From Manis javanica (Eukaryota; Chordata; Mammalia; Pholidota; Manidae): a stretch of DNA of 64,000 nucleotides. Below the pieces are notes generated by a model, which did no database searches, was not told the origin of the DNA, and worked only from the letters and a program-made list of their open reading frames with translations. Positions 22,399 to 34,600 of the stretch are shown piece by piece. The stretch lies in contig NC_133166.1 in assembly GCF_040802235.1 (NCBI RefSeq), positions 113,598,991-113,662,990 on the forward strand, given 5' to 3'. The translations under genes were made by a program, and so were the position numbers. Each line of letters starts with the position of its first letter. Within the stretch, counting starts at the first letter, position 1.

Positions 22399-22617
22399 TT
22401 ATGGGCTGAGACTTTCACAGCTGCTTTCCAGAGCCTCCAGGTTGCAGCAGGTATGAATGGCATCATTCCGCTGGTAGCGAATGGGTTGCGCACGCTGGCA
22501 CCATGAGCAGATTTTGCTGAAGTGGGAGCAATGGACGCTGGGTTGATGGTAGATCCACGTGCCGCAGGACAACGACTCACAATGGGGCATCATTAGGGGG
22601 ACGGCAGAATCACACCT
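22399..22617 (-). CDS. ANTXRL: ANTXRL gene B terminal exon 16 (Cys-rich tail, stop)
   Basis: 72 codons plus TAA, with acceptor CTTCTCCCCAG. The product begins [18 protein letters not shown] and contains [13 protein letters not shown], resembling the human FCDLSHASCHQVPWMCC segment. About nine cysteines are present. The longer repetitive end of human ANTXRL is absent. The stop lies 26 bp from an L1 3' tail. Identical in gene C. Confidence 0.82.
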   Translation of the reverse strand, partial: RCDSAVPLMMPHCESLSCGTWIYHQPSVHCSHFSKICSWCQRAQPIRYQRNDAIHTCCNLEALESSCESLSP

Positions 22618-25600
22618 CTGGGGAGAAGAGGAGAGAGAGAAAATGTCACTGACAAGCCACTGGAATTGGGGGCTGAAGGCTGTGATTTCCCTCACTCCTG
22701 GGGTTGCCAGGTTCCTTGTCTTCTCAAGCCCACCCTTGTCCTAATGGCCCGAGTTCCACGGATACACACCCAGGTCTGCCTAGCGGCACCGTGTAGCGTG
22801 CTAACATCAGGCTTCCGAGAACCTGTCTGCATGCAGCCTCAGAGCGCAGTCTGCCCATATCCTGTCCTGGGCGCCTCTGTCTCTGGCCGGAAGTCCACAC
22901 TCACCTTCCTGTGTGCCTACTGCCTGGCCGGGCCCTTGGCCTCCCTGCTCAGGCCTCCTCGAGCGTCTCCTCTCCCCTGGGCACCTGGCTCTGCCCTATC
23001 CTACTCCAGGCCTCACACAACCACCCTCCCCGAGAAGCAGCTCCTGGCAGCTGCCACCTTCAGCTGTGCTTCCCCTCTGCCCGGGCCTCCAGCCCCGGGG
23101 CCCAGCTGGCTTGCTAGACTCCTCACCACCACGCCCTGCCCTTGTCAGCAGCCTGGCCTGCGTGCACGCAAAGCCTGTGACCCTGCCCTGCATGGGGCAG
23201 GCACTGTGGCAGAATGAACCCCAGCAAGGGGCTTCTATCTCTGGCAGGTGTGTTTTGGGCTCCCCGGGGCCCCACACTGCCTGCAGGGAGAGCAGGACGG
23301 CTCTCATCTGCCCCTTGACACTTAGAAGGACTTAATGGATCTGTCAAAACTAATGTAGAATCAGGGAGACCGGTGGCAGAGCCTGACAGACACCACAGGG
23401 CTCTTTCTTTCTCAACACCTGCAACCGGGAGCCCATCCACCCCTGTCATCTCTGTGCCCTGCAGGACGGGGTTCTCCTCACTGCATGGGGCCCTGGTTCT
23501 GGGGTGGGGGTTACTTCAGGCCCCTCCTCCAGGTGCCCGTCTCCCTTCCTCAGTGGGTTCCCGGGAACCTGCAGTCCTCTCCCTCACTCTGCTGAGGAGA
23601 CGTCTGCAGGAGCAGCAGGTGACACTCTGCTTTTTGGGGAGTGTTCATGGCAGGAAGAACTTGGCACAAAACTTCCATGGTTTTTCCTGACCTGGGCGAT
23701 CTCTGCCGTCCCGTGTGTTCTCACCAATCCACCCAAGGGCCGAGGAAGCCCGAGCTTGGCTGGAGTGGACGACAAGCTCTGCCAGCACCGCGGACGGGGG
23801 CACCTGTCGGGCAGCCACCCACATCTAGAAGCCTGGGCCTGTGATAAGGGGAGACCCGGGGACGGGGACCAGCTGGGGGTGGGGAATATGGGCCCTCACG
23901 CCTTTTCTCTGTCCCAGGCCTCTAGGGCCCAGATGATGTCCTTACTGTGATGCCGGGTGATCAAAGCCCAGCACCCATAACCTCACCACCACAGAAGCCA
24001 GGCCTTCTGGGCCCGTGTCTGTGGGGCAGGAGCCGCCTGCCCCTGGCTGCCCTCGGCCCAGCCTGGGGCATCAGCACCTGTCTAGGGCCCTTCTCACCTC
24101 TGGTACCTTCATCTTCTCTTTATCAGGATTCCTACAGCACGATACAATGACCGAGGGGCACTTCTGGGCCAGTGCGGCTGGGCTCTAGAAGGAGAAAACA
24201 GTGTCTGCTTCTTGGCGGGCAGCTCCTGGGGTAGGGACACTGTGGCTGTTGCCCTGCACCTGTCACTTCCTGGCCACTCCGCCAGTGTTTGCTGGGAGAA
24301 CTCAAGGACCAAGGGGCAGCACCGTGTCCCTTAGGAGAGAGCCGCCCTAGTGCAAACCCGGCAAACTCTTAGTTTGCAAATAAGGCTGCTCCCCAAAAGG
24401 GCAAGAAATTCTATCACCTCGCCTTCGTTCCCGGGGCAGCCCTCCTTAGAGAAGCCTGGCCCTGGGACTCTGGGACTCAGAGGAGGGGACCAGGTCTGAA
24501 ACCGAGCCCCTTTACCATAACCCACCTGCGTCCTATGGAAGACCCTCCTACACACAGGCGTTTGAACAAAAGCCCCTTGTCTCAGAGGGAATCACAGCAG
24601 TTGCTGAAACAGGCCCCTGAGTTGCTCATTCAGTGACAGAGGCCCTCGGTCAGGCTCTGAAGGGAGCACGAGAAGGGTGTCCTCTGTGTGACACTGGGAG
24701 CCCCACATCTTATAGGGGGCCCACCATGGCCCTGTCACCCTCTTCTGCCAGCTCTCCCTGCCCAGGTCATGAGGGCTGGGGGTGGGGGAGACTGCCCTAG
24801 GCTGCGGGGGGGCTCACTGTGAAGGCCAGTGTGCCCGCAGGCTCTGACACCATCACAACCAAAGCAAACACGACCTACCTTGTGTGGTGCTGGTGGTGGC
24901 TTCTGGGAAATAGAAAGATGGAGTGATAAACACAGGTTGGAAGGCTCTGGCTCAGCCTTGTACACAGGAGGGGGCCTGCTCTGCAGCAGAGGGACAGAGC
25001 AGGGCCTTGGGTGTCCACCTGAGTGCTCGCTGCGTGTGGGTCTGTGGTCGGCTGGCTCCACCTGCCTGCGCTGAGCCCACCCTTCCCTGTGGGTCCCCGG
25101 GGAGACATTCAGCCTAGGATGCCTGGTGCTGCTGCAGGCATCTAACGGGGGGTTTTCATCAGCACCCTATACGTCTTATGAAGACAAGAGATCCTCCCCT
25201 TCCCTTCCTGCTCCTCCCCCCTTCCTCCGCACACCCTGAACCGCCCCTGTGCCCGGCCCTCAGGGAAGTCCACCTGGCACCCTGGCTTCCTGTCCTCAGG
25301 CCCCCAGTGTGCAGACCTCAGGCCTTCCGGCGTCTTGCTGGGGCTGCGCCCTCACACCCCCGGGGTCCTTCCTCCCATAGTGCTCCCGGGCCTGCCCTTG
25401 GGAGCCCAGCTAGCCGGGCCTCTGCACCCGCCCTACCCGGGGCCCGCCTCTGCCCTCTGCTGTTGCCCTGGTTAGGCAGCACAATGGCCACATGCCATGA
25501 AGGTGACATTTTCCCCCAGTATCTCAGGGACCAAGGCCCATCGAGACACCAGTCCTGGAGCTGCCATGGCAGGAATGGGGGCACTTCACTTCTGTCCCCT

Positions 25601-28600
25601 GCCCAGCCTGGCGCCCAGCCCTGACAACTGGGCCCTGAGTAGTGACTGGGAAGGAAGGACAGGGCTCCAGAGATGGGCAGAGGCCATGTGTGTTTTGAAA
25701 GGTACAGCTGACCCAGAGGAGAGCATTCGGGGGGCACCTGGCCCTTCCCTTTGGGGCCATCGCTGCCCAGGCAGGGTCTGTGCTTTCCTCCAATCCACAG
25801 CAGAGGCCCCTCCCTGGCCTTTGTCCCTGTGGGTCCTTCAGAAGCCTGAGTCAGGGCCTGGGGTCACTTCTCCTCAGGGGTAGGGCCGCTCACAGGTCCC
25901 CTCTCTGGGCCAAGCCTGAGGCACAAAGCCCCTCAGAGGCCAGGCTGTGTGCCCAGGAATGGGAGGGTGGCTCTGAGCCCCCATGTGCGCAGGTGATGAC
26001 CTCAGAACTGACGGGAACCTTCCCACAGGTGGAATCCCGGGGCAGCCAGGAGTCCCCATACTTTGGGGGACGGCTGGGGAGTGCCTGGGCCACAGGGCTG
26101 TGTAGTCAGGGGTCACTCACACTTTTACTGCGCCATCGCCAGATACAGCAGCAGCACAGCACCAGGAAAAAGGGCAGCGTCAGGAGGGGCACAGCCCAGT
26201 AGAGAGAGTGTAAACTGAGGAACACCCCTCTGGGAGGCCCTCCATCTGGCTGAGTATCCTCTTTGTCTTCCGGCCCACCATCTGGAAGGGCTCTTTGTTG
26301 GGCAGGCGGTGGTGTGGCACCCAGTAAGGCAGGTGGGGTCCCCTCCTGAGGAAAGCACACGTGTTAAGTCCTCGTGCACCTGGGCAGCTTCCTGTGGTGC
26401 CCATCACTTGGCATCCCACCCCACACCTCCAAATCCACCTTTCCCCCTTACACTCAGATTACCCCACTCTGAGAGGCCACAGCAGGACTAGGAGCCAGGG
26501 GCTGGGCCCTGAGGGCCCTGAAGCACCCTGGGCCACAGACCCTGCTCAGAGGCTCTGACCCAGAACCCTGCCAGGGTGTCCGGCATCCTCCGTGCTGGGC
26601 CACAGGCAGTGCCCACTGCATGCCCGGGCTGACAGCACAGGGGCCTGGGGAGGTGCCCACCAGTGAAGGCACACAGGGGGTGCAGGGGGGCTCCTGGGGC
26701 CGGGATGAAGGGGGTCTGCAGCATCAGGGCAGCACCCTGGGTCTATCTCCCCATAGCCTGGCCCTCCCTGGCCCCTACCCAGAGCTGCTCAGCCCCTCTG
26801 AGCTGCACTTCCACATCCGGAGGAGCGAGTGAGGGGACACCTGTGAGGTTTAGGGTTCAAACCCCATCCTGGTACAGGGCAGGCCCGTAAGGAATGGGGG
26901 CTCCTGTCCTGTTCTTCTTCATAGTCACGGAGAAGCCCACTGTATCTGTGCAGTCAGGGGCTGCAAGGCCTGAACCGGTCACCCAAGTGCGATGCTTCAG
27001 GTTAGGGGGAGAGGGACAGGGCGACGTGGACTCGTGCCCAGGAGGCAGGGCCGAGGAGAGGGGAGGCCAGGCCAGGGCGGGGGGGAAGCCACTGTGCTGG
27101 GAGTAGACACCGGTTGGCTCCTGAGTTCTTCTCCCAATGTGCCTGTTGAAGGGCGCTTGTCACCAGGTGGGACCCCAATGGGCAAGTGGGTCAGTTCCGT
27201 CTGCTGCCGGGAGCAGACATCCAGGGATAAGTATAAACAGACATGCCCAGGAGTGTCAGTGCTGTCGGAAGCCAGGCGTGGGAGCAGGGGCTGTACCCGC
27301 AGCGGGGCCCGAGCACCAGTGCAGTGGAATTCACCTCCACTATGCAGGGCCGGAGGGGGTCCCAGCCTCCAGGGCTCCTGGGTCTGAGACCCCAGTTTTG
27401 AGGGCCTGGACTCTAGCTCCCTGCACACAGCCTCCAGCCTCCACCCCCCACCTAAGCCAGACCCAGAGGGAGCTCTGAACTCCCCACCAGGAGACCCAGG
27501 CCAGGGAGGCGGCAAGGTGGGAGTCAAGGGGCCGCTCTCAGCACTGTCCCGGAGTCTGCTTGGAGCTCCAAGTGCAGGGTGCCATGTGCCTTCAGGGACC
27601 CTGGGCTTGCAACAGGGCAGAGGAGCTGCACGGCCGCAGACACCTTCACAGGGGTACCCCGAGGGCACTTCTGAAGCCTGAGCGGGGGCACCGCTCCCCA
27701 GGGAAAGGTTCAGGGGCTGCCGTGGCTGTGAGGTGCTGCCCAGGTGCCCAGCTGCCCAAGCGACTTGCTGGGCCTGCCCTGGACACTGTTCCTGCCTTTG
27801 GCTTCCCAGTGTGTCTCCCTGTCCGGGGATGCACAGAGTACAGTCCCAGGGGGCGGCAGTAGTCTCACCCTGGACGTCGCACAGGTCGTCCTGCTGATCT
27901 CTAAATCCTTCTTGATGAAGGTGAGGCCATTATCCAGGCTGATATCGATGAGGACGGCCCTAGAGCACAGAAAGGGCAGACGGTGACCCGCAGCCCAGAC
28001 GGTGACCCGCAGCCCAGACGGCACCGTGCGTGCGCTTGGCTCAACCTGCACCCGACCGTGGTCCTCGTTGTAACAGCTCTGATCAGCGGGTATTCAGGAC
28101 CCTGAGTAGGGGGCAGCACGGGGCAGGAGGGCCCACCCCAGGACAGATGAGGCCCCCTGTGCAATGAAGGCTGAGCAGGCTGTGAGGAGCCCTGCAGGGC
28201 CCAGATGCCCTCGTGGCCACGGGCCAAGTGGCCAGGCGGGCTGTTTGGTGTCACCTCCCAAACTCTTTTCCATGACAGAGCATGCTGGCTTGGCCCTGAA
28301 AGGTGCCTGGGCCACAGGTACCGTCCCTGGGGCCCGGCACCTCCTGCATCCTGCCCTCCTTGAGAGAGCCTGGGTGACAGGGGATCACAGCCCCTCAGGG
28401 GACCACCCGCACAGGTGGGTGCAGAGGAAGCCCTGAGCCCTCCCAGAACTGGTGTGAGCAGCTCCTCCAGAGGACGCATCACGCACGCTGGTCCCGCCAT
28501 AGTGCCCATAACTGACCACATTCCCTGAGCTTTACGCTTACCGGCCCCGATTATTCATCTTCAGTCCTGGGCAGGTAACGGAGGTGTCTTCCACCGATAA

Positions 28601-31600
28601 AGCCTTCATTCCTGGAAGAAAGTGACACGCAAATAATGTCAATGGACATGTCCCCACATCCCCGACGCCCCTCCTGTGGCCCTTGGCAAGCAGAGCTCGC
28701 CCCTTGGCGGATGTCGGCTTCCGTTCTCTGCCTGCCTGGGAGCACCTGCCTCACACCAAGTGCCGTGCTGCTGACCCGACTGTCATTTCAGCTGCGACCT
28801 TCTGAACATTCTTACCCTTCGTTGGAGCTCAGAATGAAAACTCAATGCTAAGTATGGTCAGGGGAAAGGATTGGTGTCTGGGTGGGGAAAGGCTAGGATT
28901 AAATGGGCAAAAATACCCAAAGCGGTGCAAACTGACTTTCCCGTTGGATGTGCCCAGTCCGGAGAGGAGGAGGATGGGACGGCAGCCCAGCACGCAGAGG
29001 GGCCTGGACAGGCACGAGCGACTGGAAAGGAGTTTTCAAACCAGTATTACATGCATGGGATGAACTCCCATTTATTAGTGTCCTCTCTAATTTCTCTTAA
29101 GAGTGTCCTTCACTTTCTTGGTTAGGTTCATTTCTAGGTAGTTTATTCTTTTTGATGCATTTGTGAATGGAATTGTTTTCCTGATTTCTCTTTCTGCTAG
29201 TTCATCATTAGGGTATAGGAATGCAACAGATTTCTGTGTACTAATTCTGTATCCTGAGAATTGGCTGAATTCAGATATTAGTTCCAGTAGTTTTGGAATG
29301 GAGCCTTTAGGGTTTTTTATGGCATCATGTTTCAATCTCAAGTGAACACACCATCCTGGCAGACCTGGCAGAGACTCAGAGCCCTGGGGCTGCGTCGACT
29401 TCCCTCCCATAGACTCATGGACTCGAGTCCTTGCCTCCCAAGGGAAGGGAGAGCCCAGGAAAGGGAGGGCGTGCATCTCTTAGGGCGCACCCCACCCCAA
29501 ACCCCGCCAGGGCTACAGGACAGGCTGCTCCCGGGGGTATGATGGTGCTGGGGATCGATTCAGTCCTGGGCACGAGCGGCAGGTGCCCAAGCACCCAGCC
29601 AGTGACCCCTTCCACTGTCCATGCTGCTGGTTTTTGGGGTGTGCACAGTGAATGGCCAGCATGGGCCCTGGTTTGCTGGGGGACAGCTGTCACCGGGGGA
29701 CAGGAGGGGCTGCTTACGGATGATTTCCTTCCCAGTGCGAAACTGACAGACAACGTCATCGTTGCGGACGCCCTGAAAACCTTTTCCAATAACCTTGACG
29801 GTCTTTTTCCCTGCAAGAGTAATATCCAGACATCTGTGTGGGGAAGCGTGGCGGTGTTTTCCTCAGATCACAGCTATGGCAGGCCGCCCCCACAACAGAA
29901 TTCCCATGAACCCTTGGGGCGTGCAGCTGTAGCTGAACCCACATCTGGGCAACCCCCTGGCCAAATCTTCTCCTTTCGGTCATTGACGGCGTACTCCCGG
30001 GAGCCTGGGCTGGGTGCAGCCTTAGGTGCCTCTCCCCACTTCCCATGACCCATGAAGTCCATCCATTAAAGGCCCCCAGCCTAGTTCCCTCCATAGGTGC
30101 AAACCCAGCCAGGGGTTTCTGCTCTGAAATCCCGACGTGCCCCCTAATGGGCGCAGGCAGGGACCAGGCAACCCTGAGATTATACACATTCATACCACAT
30201 GTGCCACACACGCACACACACACACACATGCACACGGTGCGCTCATACACACCACACAGACTGGAACCACATACAACACTCCCACCACACACATGGCACA
30301 TTCACAAAACACACACACACACACTCCTGCGTTTACAACAGCGACCCCAGTTATCACCTCTAGTGCAGAGAGAGGAGAAGTCCACAGACGTAATCTCTAC
30401 ACAAGACCTGGCTATGAGCTGCAGTAGAGAGAGAGAGGAGTGGCAGGGTCACGGGTGTGGACGGCGGGGGCACGGCGTGCAGCCCCCTCCATCCCCCTCA
30501 CTCACGGGGTCAATGATGTCTTCCAGTCCGCTGTATCCGGTGTCCACTGCAAGCACATGACCCACTGTGCCAGCAATTTCCAGGAGCTGAAAGGGAGAGG
30601 AGACAGCCTGGGCCCACAGCCAGGGGTGATGACCCAGAGGTCCCCATCCCAGGACACAGACACGGAGGGCTACACCCTGGCACCTCCAGCAGCCCACCCT
30701 CAGGGGAGGGAAAACCCTTCCACCCTCACCTCTGCTGTGCAGGTCTTACACAACACTTGCTACTCATTCTGAACGGCCACCTTGCACATCTTTCAACTCC
30801 CTGGGCCCAGCCTAAGCGGACAGCCCCCCCTCCTACTCCCCAGGGACCTCCTGGGGGGTGGAGGCCCATCGTCTGGGCGACCCTGAGAGCGCCGTCTTTG
30901 AAGCTTTCCCCTGCGAGGCTCCCAAGGGACCCCTCTTTCGCTGCTCAGAATTACCTGGTATTTCTGGGAATCTTGCACACCCACGAAATACAGAGTTGCC
31001 CCCAACTGCCTGGATTTTTCAGCCTGAGAAAGAGGAAGTGTTGGGTATAATAAATTTGGTCCAAATATGTGGACCCAAAGGCTGGTAACAATGGGCTTAA
31101 CTCACTTCAACTTTTGTCTCCGCAAAGGATTCTGGTAGGAGTGGTCCACCTGTCAGCGCGATGATGAGGCTGGGGACCCTCTCTCCTGCGGGAGAGGCAG
31201 GGCGTGACTGGGTCAATGAGAGCAACGGCCACCGGCTTCCAGGACCCGAGCACTGCTCCCCATGCCTCACCCTCCTGGGGAGAGGCCACCCCGACCTGAG
31301 CACCTGCCACCCACATGCCTGGAAGGCTTTGCAGCTTATCATGCAACAAGGAGGGCCTCCAGCCCAGGACCCACTTTGCAGATGAGGAGACTGAGCCCAG
31401 CTTAGGGTTCCTCCTACAGAACTGTCACTTCTCCCAGATGGCACAACCTTAGCCCTGAAAGGCAACGCCAGCAATTTCACAGGACAAGCACCAGCCTTCC
31501 AGAGGAGCAAAAGCAGGAGGGGGCACCCCTACTGTGCACGACTCCCGCCCGGCCACGCAGGCCCGTTCCAGCTCTGGGCCTCACCCACAGCTCTCCCGCG

Positions 31601-34600
31601 GGCACCTGCACACCCAGGCTCAGGGCTCGAGTAAGAGGCAGGTGAGCAGTAGACCCCCTCCCAGGCTCAGTGCCTCTCCCGGGGCCACACAGCTTCCCTA
31701 GACCCTACAGCCAAGGTGAGGATGCTTCTGGGACAGGCACAGTCGCTCACACTGCGGGAGACCCAGAGCAGGAGCCTCAGCCCAAGGGCGGGAGCTGGAG
31801 GGAGAAGGAGTCAGGGCGGAGCGCCTGCTCAGCAGGGGGAAGCGCGGGCTCCCTCCTCACCCTGAGGCCCCGCCGCTCCAGGACCCTCTGGGTCTCCCCC
31901 TCTCTCCTTCATGCAGCCCGGCTCCAGGGCCAGCGCCCCCCACTTCCTAGGAACCATGGCGTCGTCCGCGGGACCCCTGGCTGTGCTGCGGAACATCACG
32001 GGGTGGCTTTCAGCCCCACCCCTCAGAGCGGGAGGCTGCCGCTCAGAGAGGGCAAGCAGCTGGTCCCGGCGTCAGCGCCAGGACGCGGCCTGGGCAGGGC
32101 CGCCCCGGCCTCAGGAAGGCCCAGGCCTGGCTCTTTCCCGGGACTCCACCGCCAGGAAGGAGGAAGCAGCTCCCTTACCTGCAGCACGTGTTCTTTCCAT
32201 CTGCTCATTCGCCTGCAGCAAAAGGAAGGAAGATGTTGGGGGGGGACAGTGAGACGACCCAGTGATGACCCTCTGCCAACCTCATAAAGCAGAGGCACAT
32301 CCCAGAAATCCAGATTCCGTACCCTTTTCAATCCGTGCTGCATATTTATGGCTCCTGAAGGTATGACATTCAACAGATCGACAAGACCAGTGTTTATTTT
32401 ATTTCTGAAAAGAAAAAAATCAGAGCAGGTGGGAGATGGAATGAGGGGTTGCCTCTTACAAGCGGCCCCAGGCTGTCCTTGTCCGTCTGCACGAGCAGCC
32501 CTTCCGGGACGGGTGAGGGCCACGTCAAGCAGCCCTGGCCCGGCCCTCTGCCCCGTGCCTTTGGCATTGGCTGGCCTGGTTCCCACCGTCCCAGTCCCGT
32601 ATCCGGTGAGTGGGGTGGGGAGGGCATGCGTCTGTCTAGCCCCATAGGTGTGGCCTGGGCTCTCTGCGCTCAGCTCTGTCTAAGCCGTGCAGAACTGGGG
32701 ACCTCACCCCGGGATACACCCTGACTGCCCCCGGTGAGTATGGGGAGATGCCAAGTGTGATTCCATCACAGTGTGACTGGCAGCACGCCCGCCCCCCGGG
32801 GGCCCTGGTGAGGGCGCACTCTTCTCCCACCCTTAAGGCTAGGTTGGGAAGGTCACCGTGGCCCCTCCTGTCCACGGGCCCTGGGCCCCTCCAGTGCAGG
32901 GTCCTCGGGCCTTCTGCTGCTCCTCCCACTCCCAACCATTTTCCTCCATGAGAATCTGAACCTCCCTGCTACTCAGAAGCTCCATCCCCTCCCGCCTCCC
33001 GCCTAGACCCTCCTGGGATGCAGGCCCACGGGGCCTTCCTCCAGCACCCTGCCCCAGCCTGGTGTTCAGGACCCACTCCTGGGCTCCCCTCACCAGACTC
33101 GGGGGGAACATGCTCCCCTCCACTGCAGCACCCACACTTGGGTGATACCATCCCTTCGTCCCTGGTTCTGACTGTCCCCTCTTCCCCAGTGGCCCGGGGC
33201 AGAAAGTGACACACAACCGCAGGTGCCAGGCTGTGTCCCTAGAGGCCCCCACATCTGCTCCACCTGATCTGGGAATCTTCGCAGTCGGCCTGCTCTAGGG
33301 AAAGGGTTGAGCATGGAGGGCTGGACTCGGAGGGGAGGAGTCTGCCTACCAGCACAGGGTCCGGCCAGGGCCAGTGCACAGGCTGCAGTGGGGCCCGGGG
33401 GGCCAGGGCTGTAGGTCGGGGTGGGCAGAGAGGGGAGGGCCCAGGACACCGTGCCTGCACACCCGTGTGCTCCTCGGTGCGGCTCAGGGACCCCCTCTGC
33501 TCCCTGGCCCTCCCTGTGGCCTGATCGCTGGGTCTGCTCTAGGGGATCAATGAAACACTTACCTGTCCGAGGTCAGCTGCATATTGACGTGGCCTTGCGT
33601 CGAGTATGTAATGAATGACATGCGCTGTTCAGGGCTTGGGAGGAAACATGGACTTGTGAGCAACTATACACACAGGGTGAAAGTGATGCTGGTGTGCAAC
33701 AGGCAGGGGGCGCCCCCCAAGTTCCCTGCTCTCCGTTCTGTCTCTTAGTGTGGAGCCCATTTCCTGGACTCCACAAGTTCTCATCACTTTAGTGAAGGAT
33801 CATGAGGCCCGGCAGGCGCGCAGCCCTCCTGTCAGAGTGCGGCAGAGCGCCCTGCGGACCCAAAGCCCGGAAGTCTGTTTCCCTCTCTGCCTCTCTCTCT
33901 CTCTCACTCACACACACGCGCACAGGGCTGCTGCGTGCACAGGAGACAGGCAGCTACCTGCTCTTCACGAGGGCCTCCCTCGCTGGCCGCCCCTCTCCCC
34001 TCCTGACAGATTCTTGGTCCTTTCCCTTCTCCTCCTCCCTGGACGATCTTCCCCACCTCCCTCCCCCTCGCCTCAAAGAAATTATGCTCCCTCCTCAGCC
34101 ATTCATATTTCCTAATCTGTGAGGGCCTCCAGGGAAGATGTGCCCCTGAAAACAAGGACAGACCCCCAGGAAGGAGCCAAGCAGGGCTGCAGAGATTTTA
34201 GGAAACAAGTGTGATCTGTCCTTCTCTCCTGTTCGGAACAGTGACCTGAGCTTTGCGACCTGAGGCAGGCCCGGGTCCACTGCATCTAAACAGCAAAGTA
34301 CTCAGAGAGGAAATCGCCCTGCAACACAGAGCTGAAAAGCCGTACTTTTTAAATCTGTTCACCAAATCCCGCACAAAGCTCTGTGTGAACATCCAGTTGT
34401 GTACACCTTGTGATCTGAAAAAGAAGAAGACGTGAGTCAGAGACGGAGGTGCATGTATCATGTGAGCACGGTTGCTGCCTTCCCTGCCTTCCACTGGCCC
34501 TTAGCAGGCTCCTCCGTGTGTGTGTGTGTGTGTGCGTGCGTGTGTGTGTGTGTGTGCGTGTGTGTGTGTGTGCATGCGTGTGTGTGTGTGTGCGTGCGTG

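Noticed and set aside
29087-29476. 129-codon minus-strand frame as a host gene
   Set aside because: Its conserved part is L1 ORF2; the rest is unrelated intron sequence of ANTXRL.
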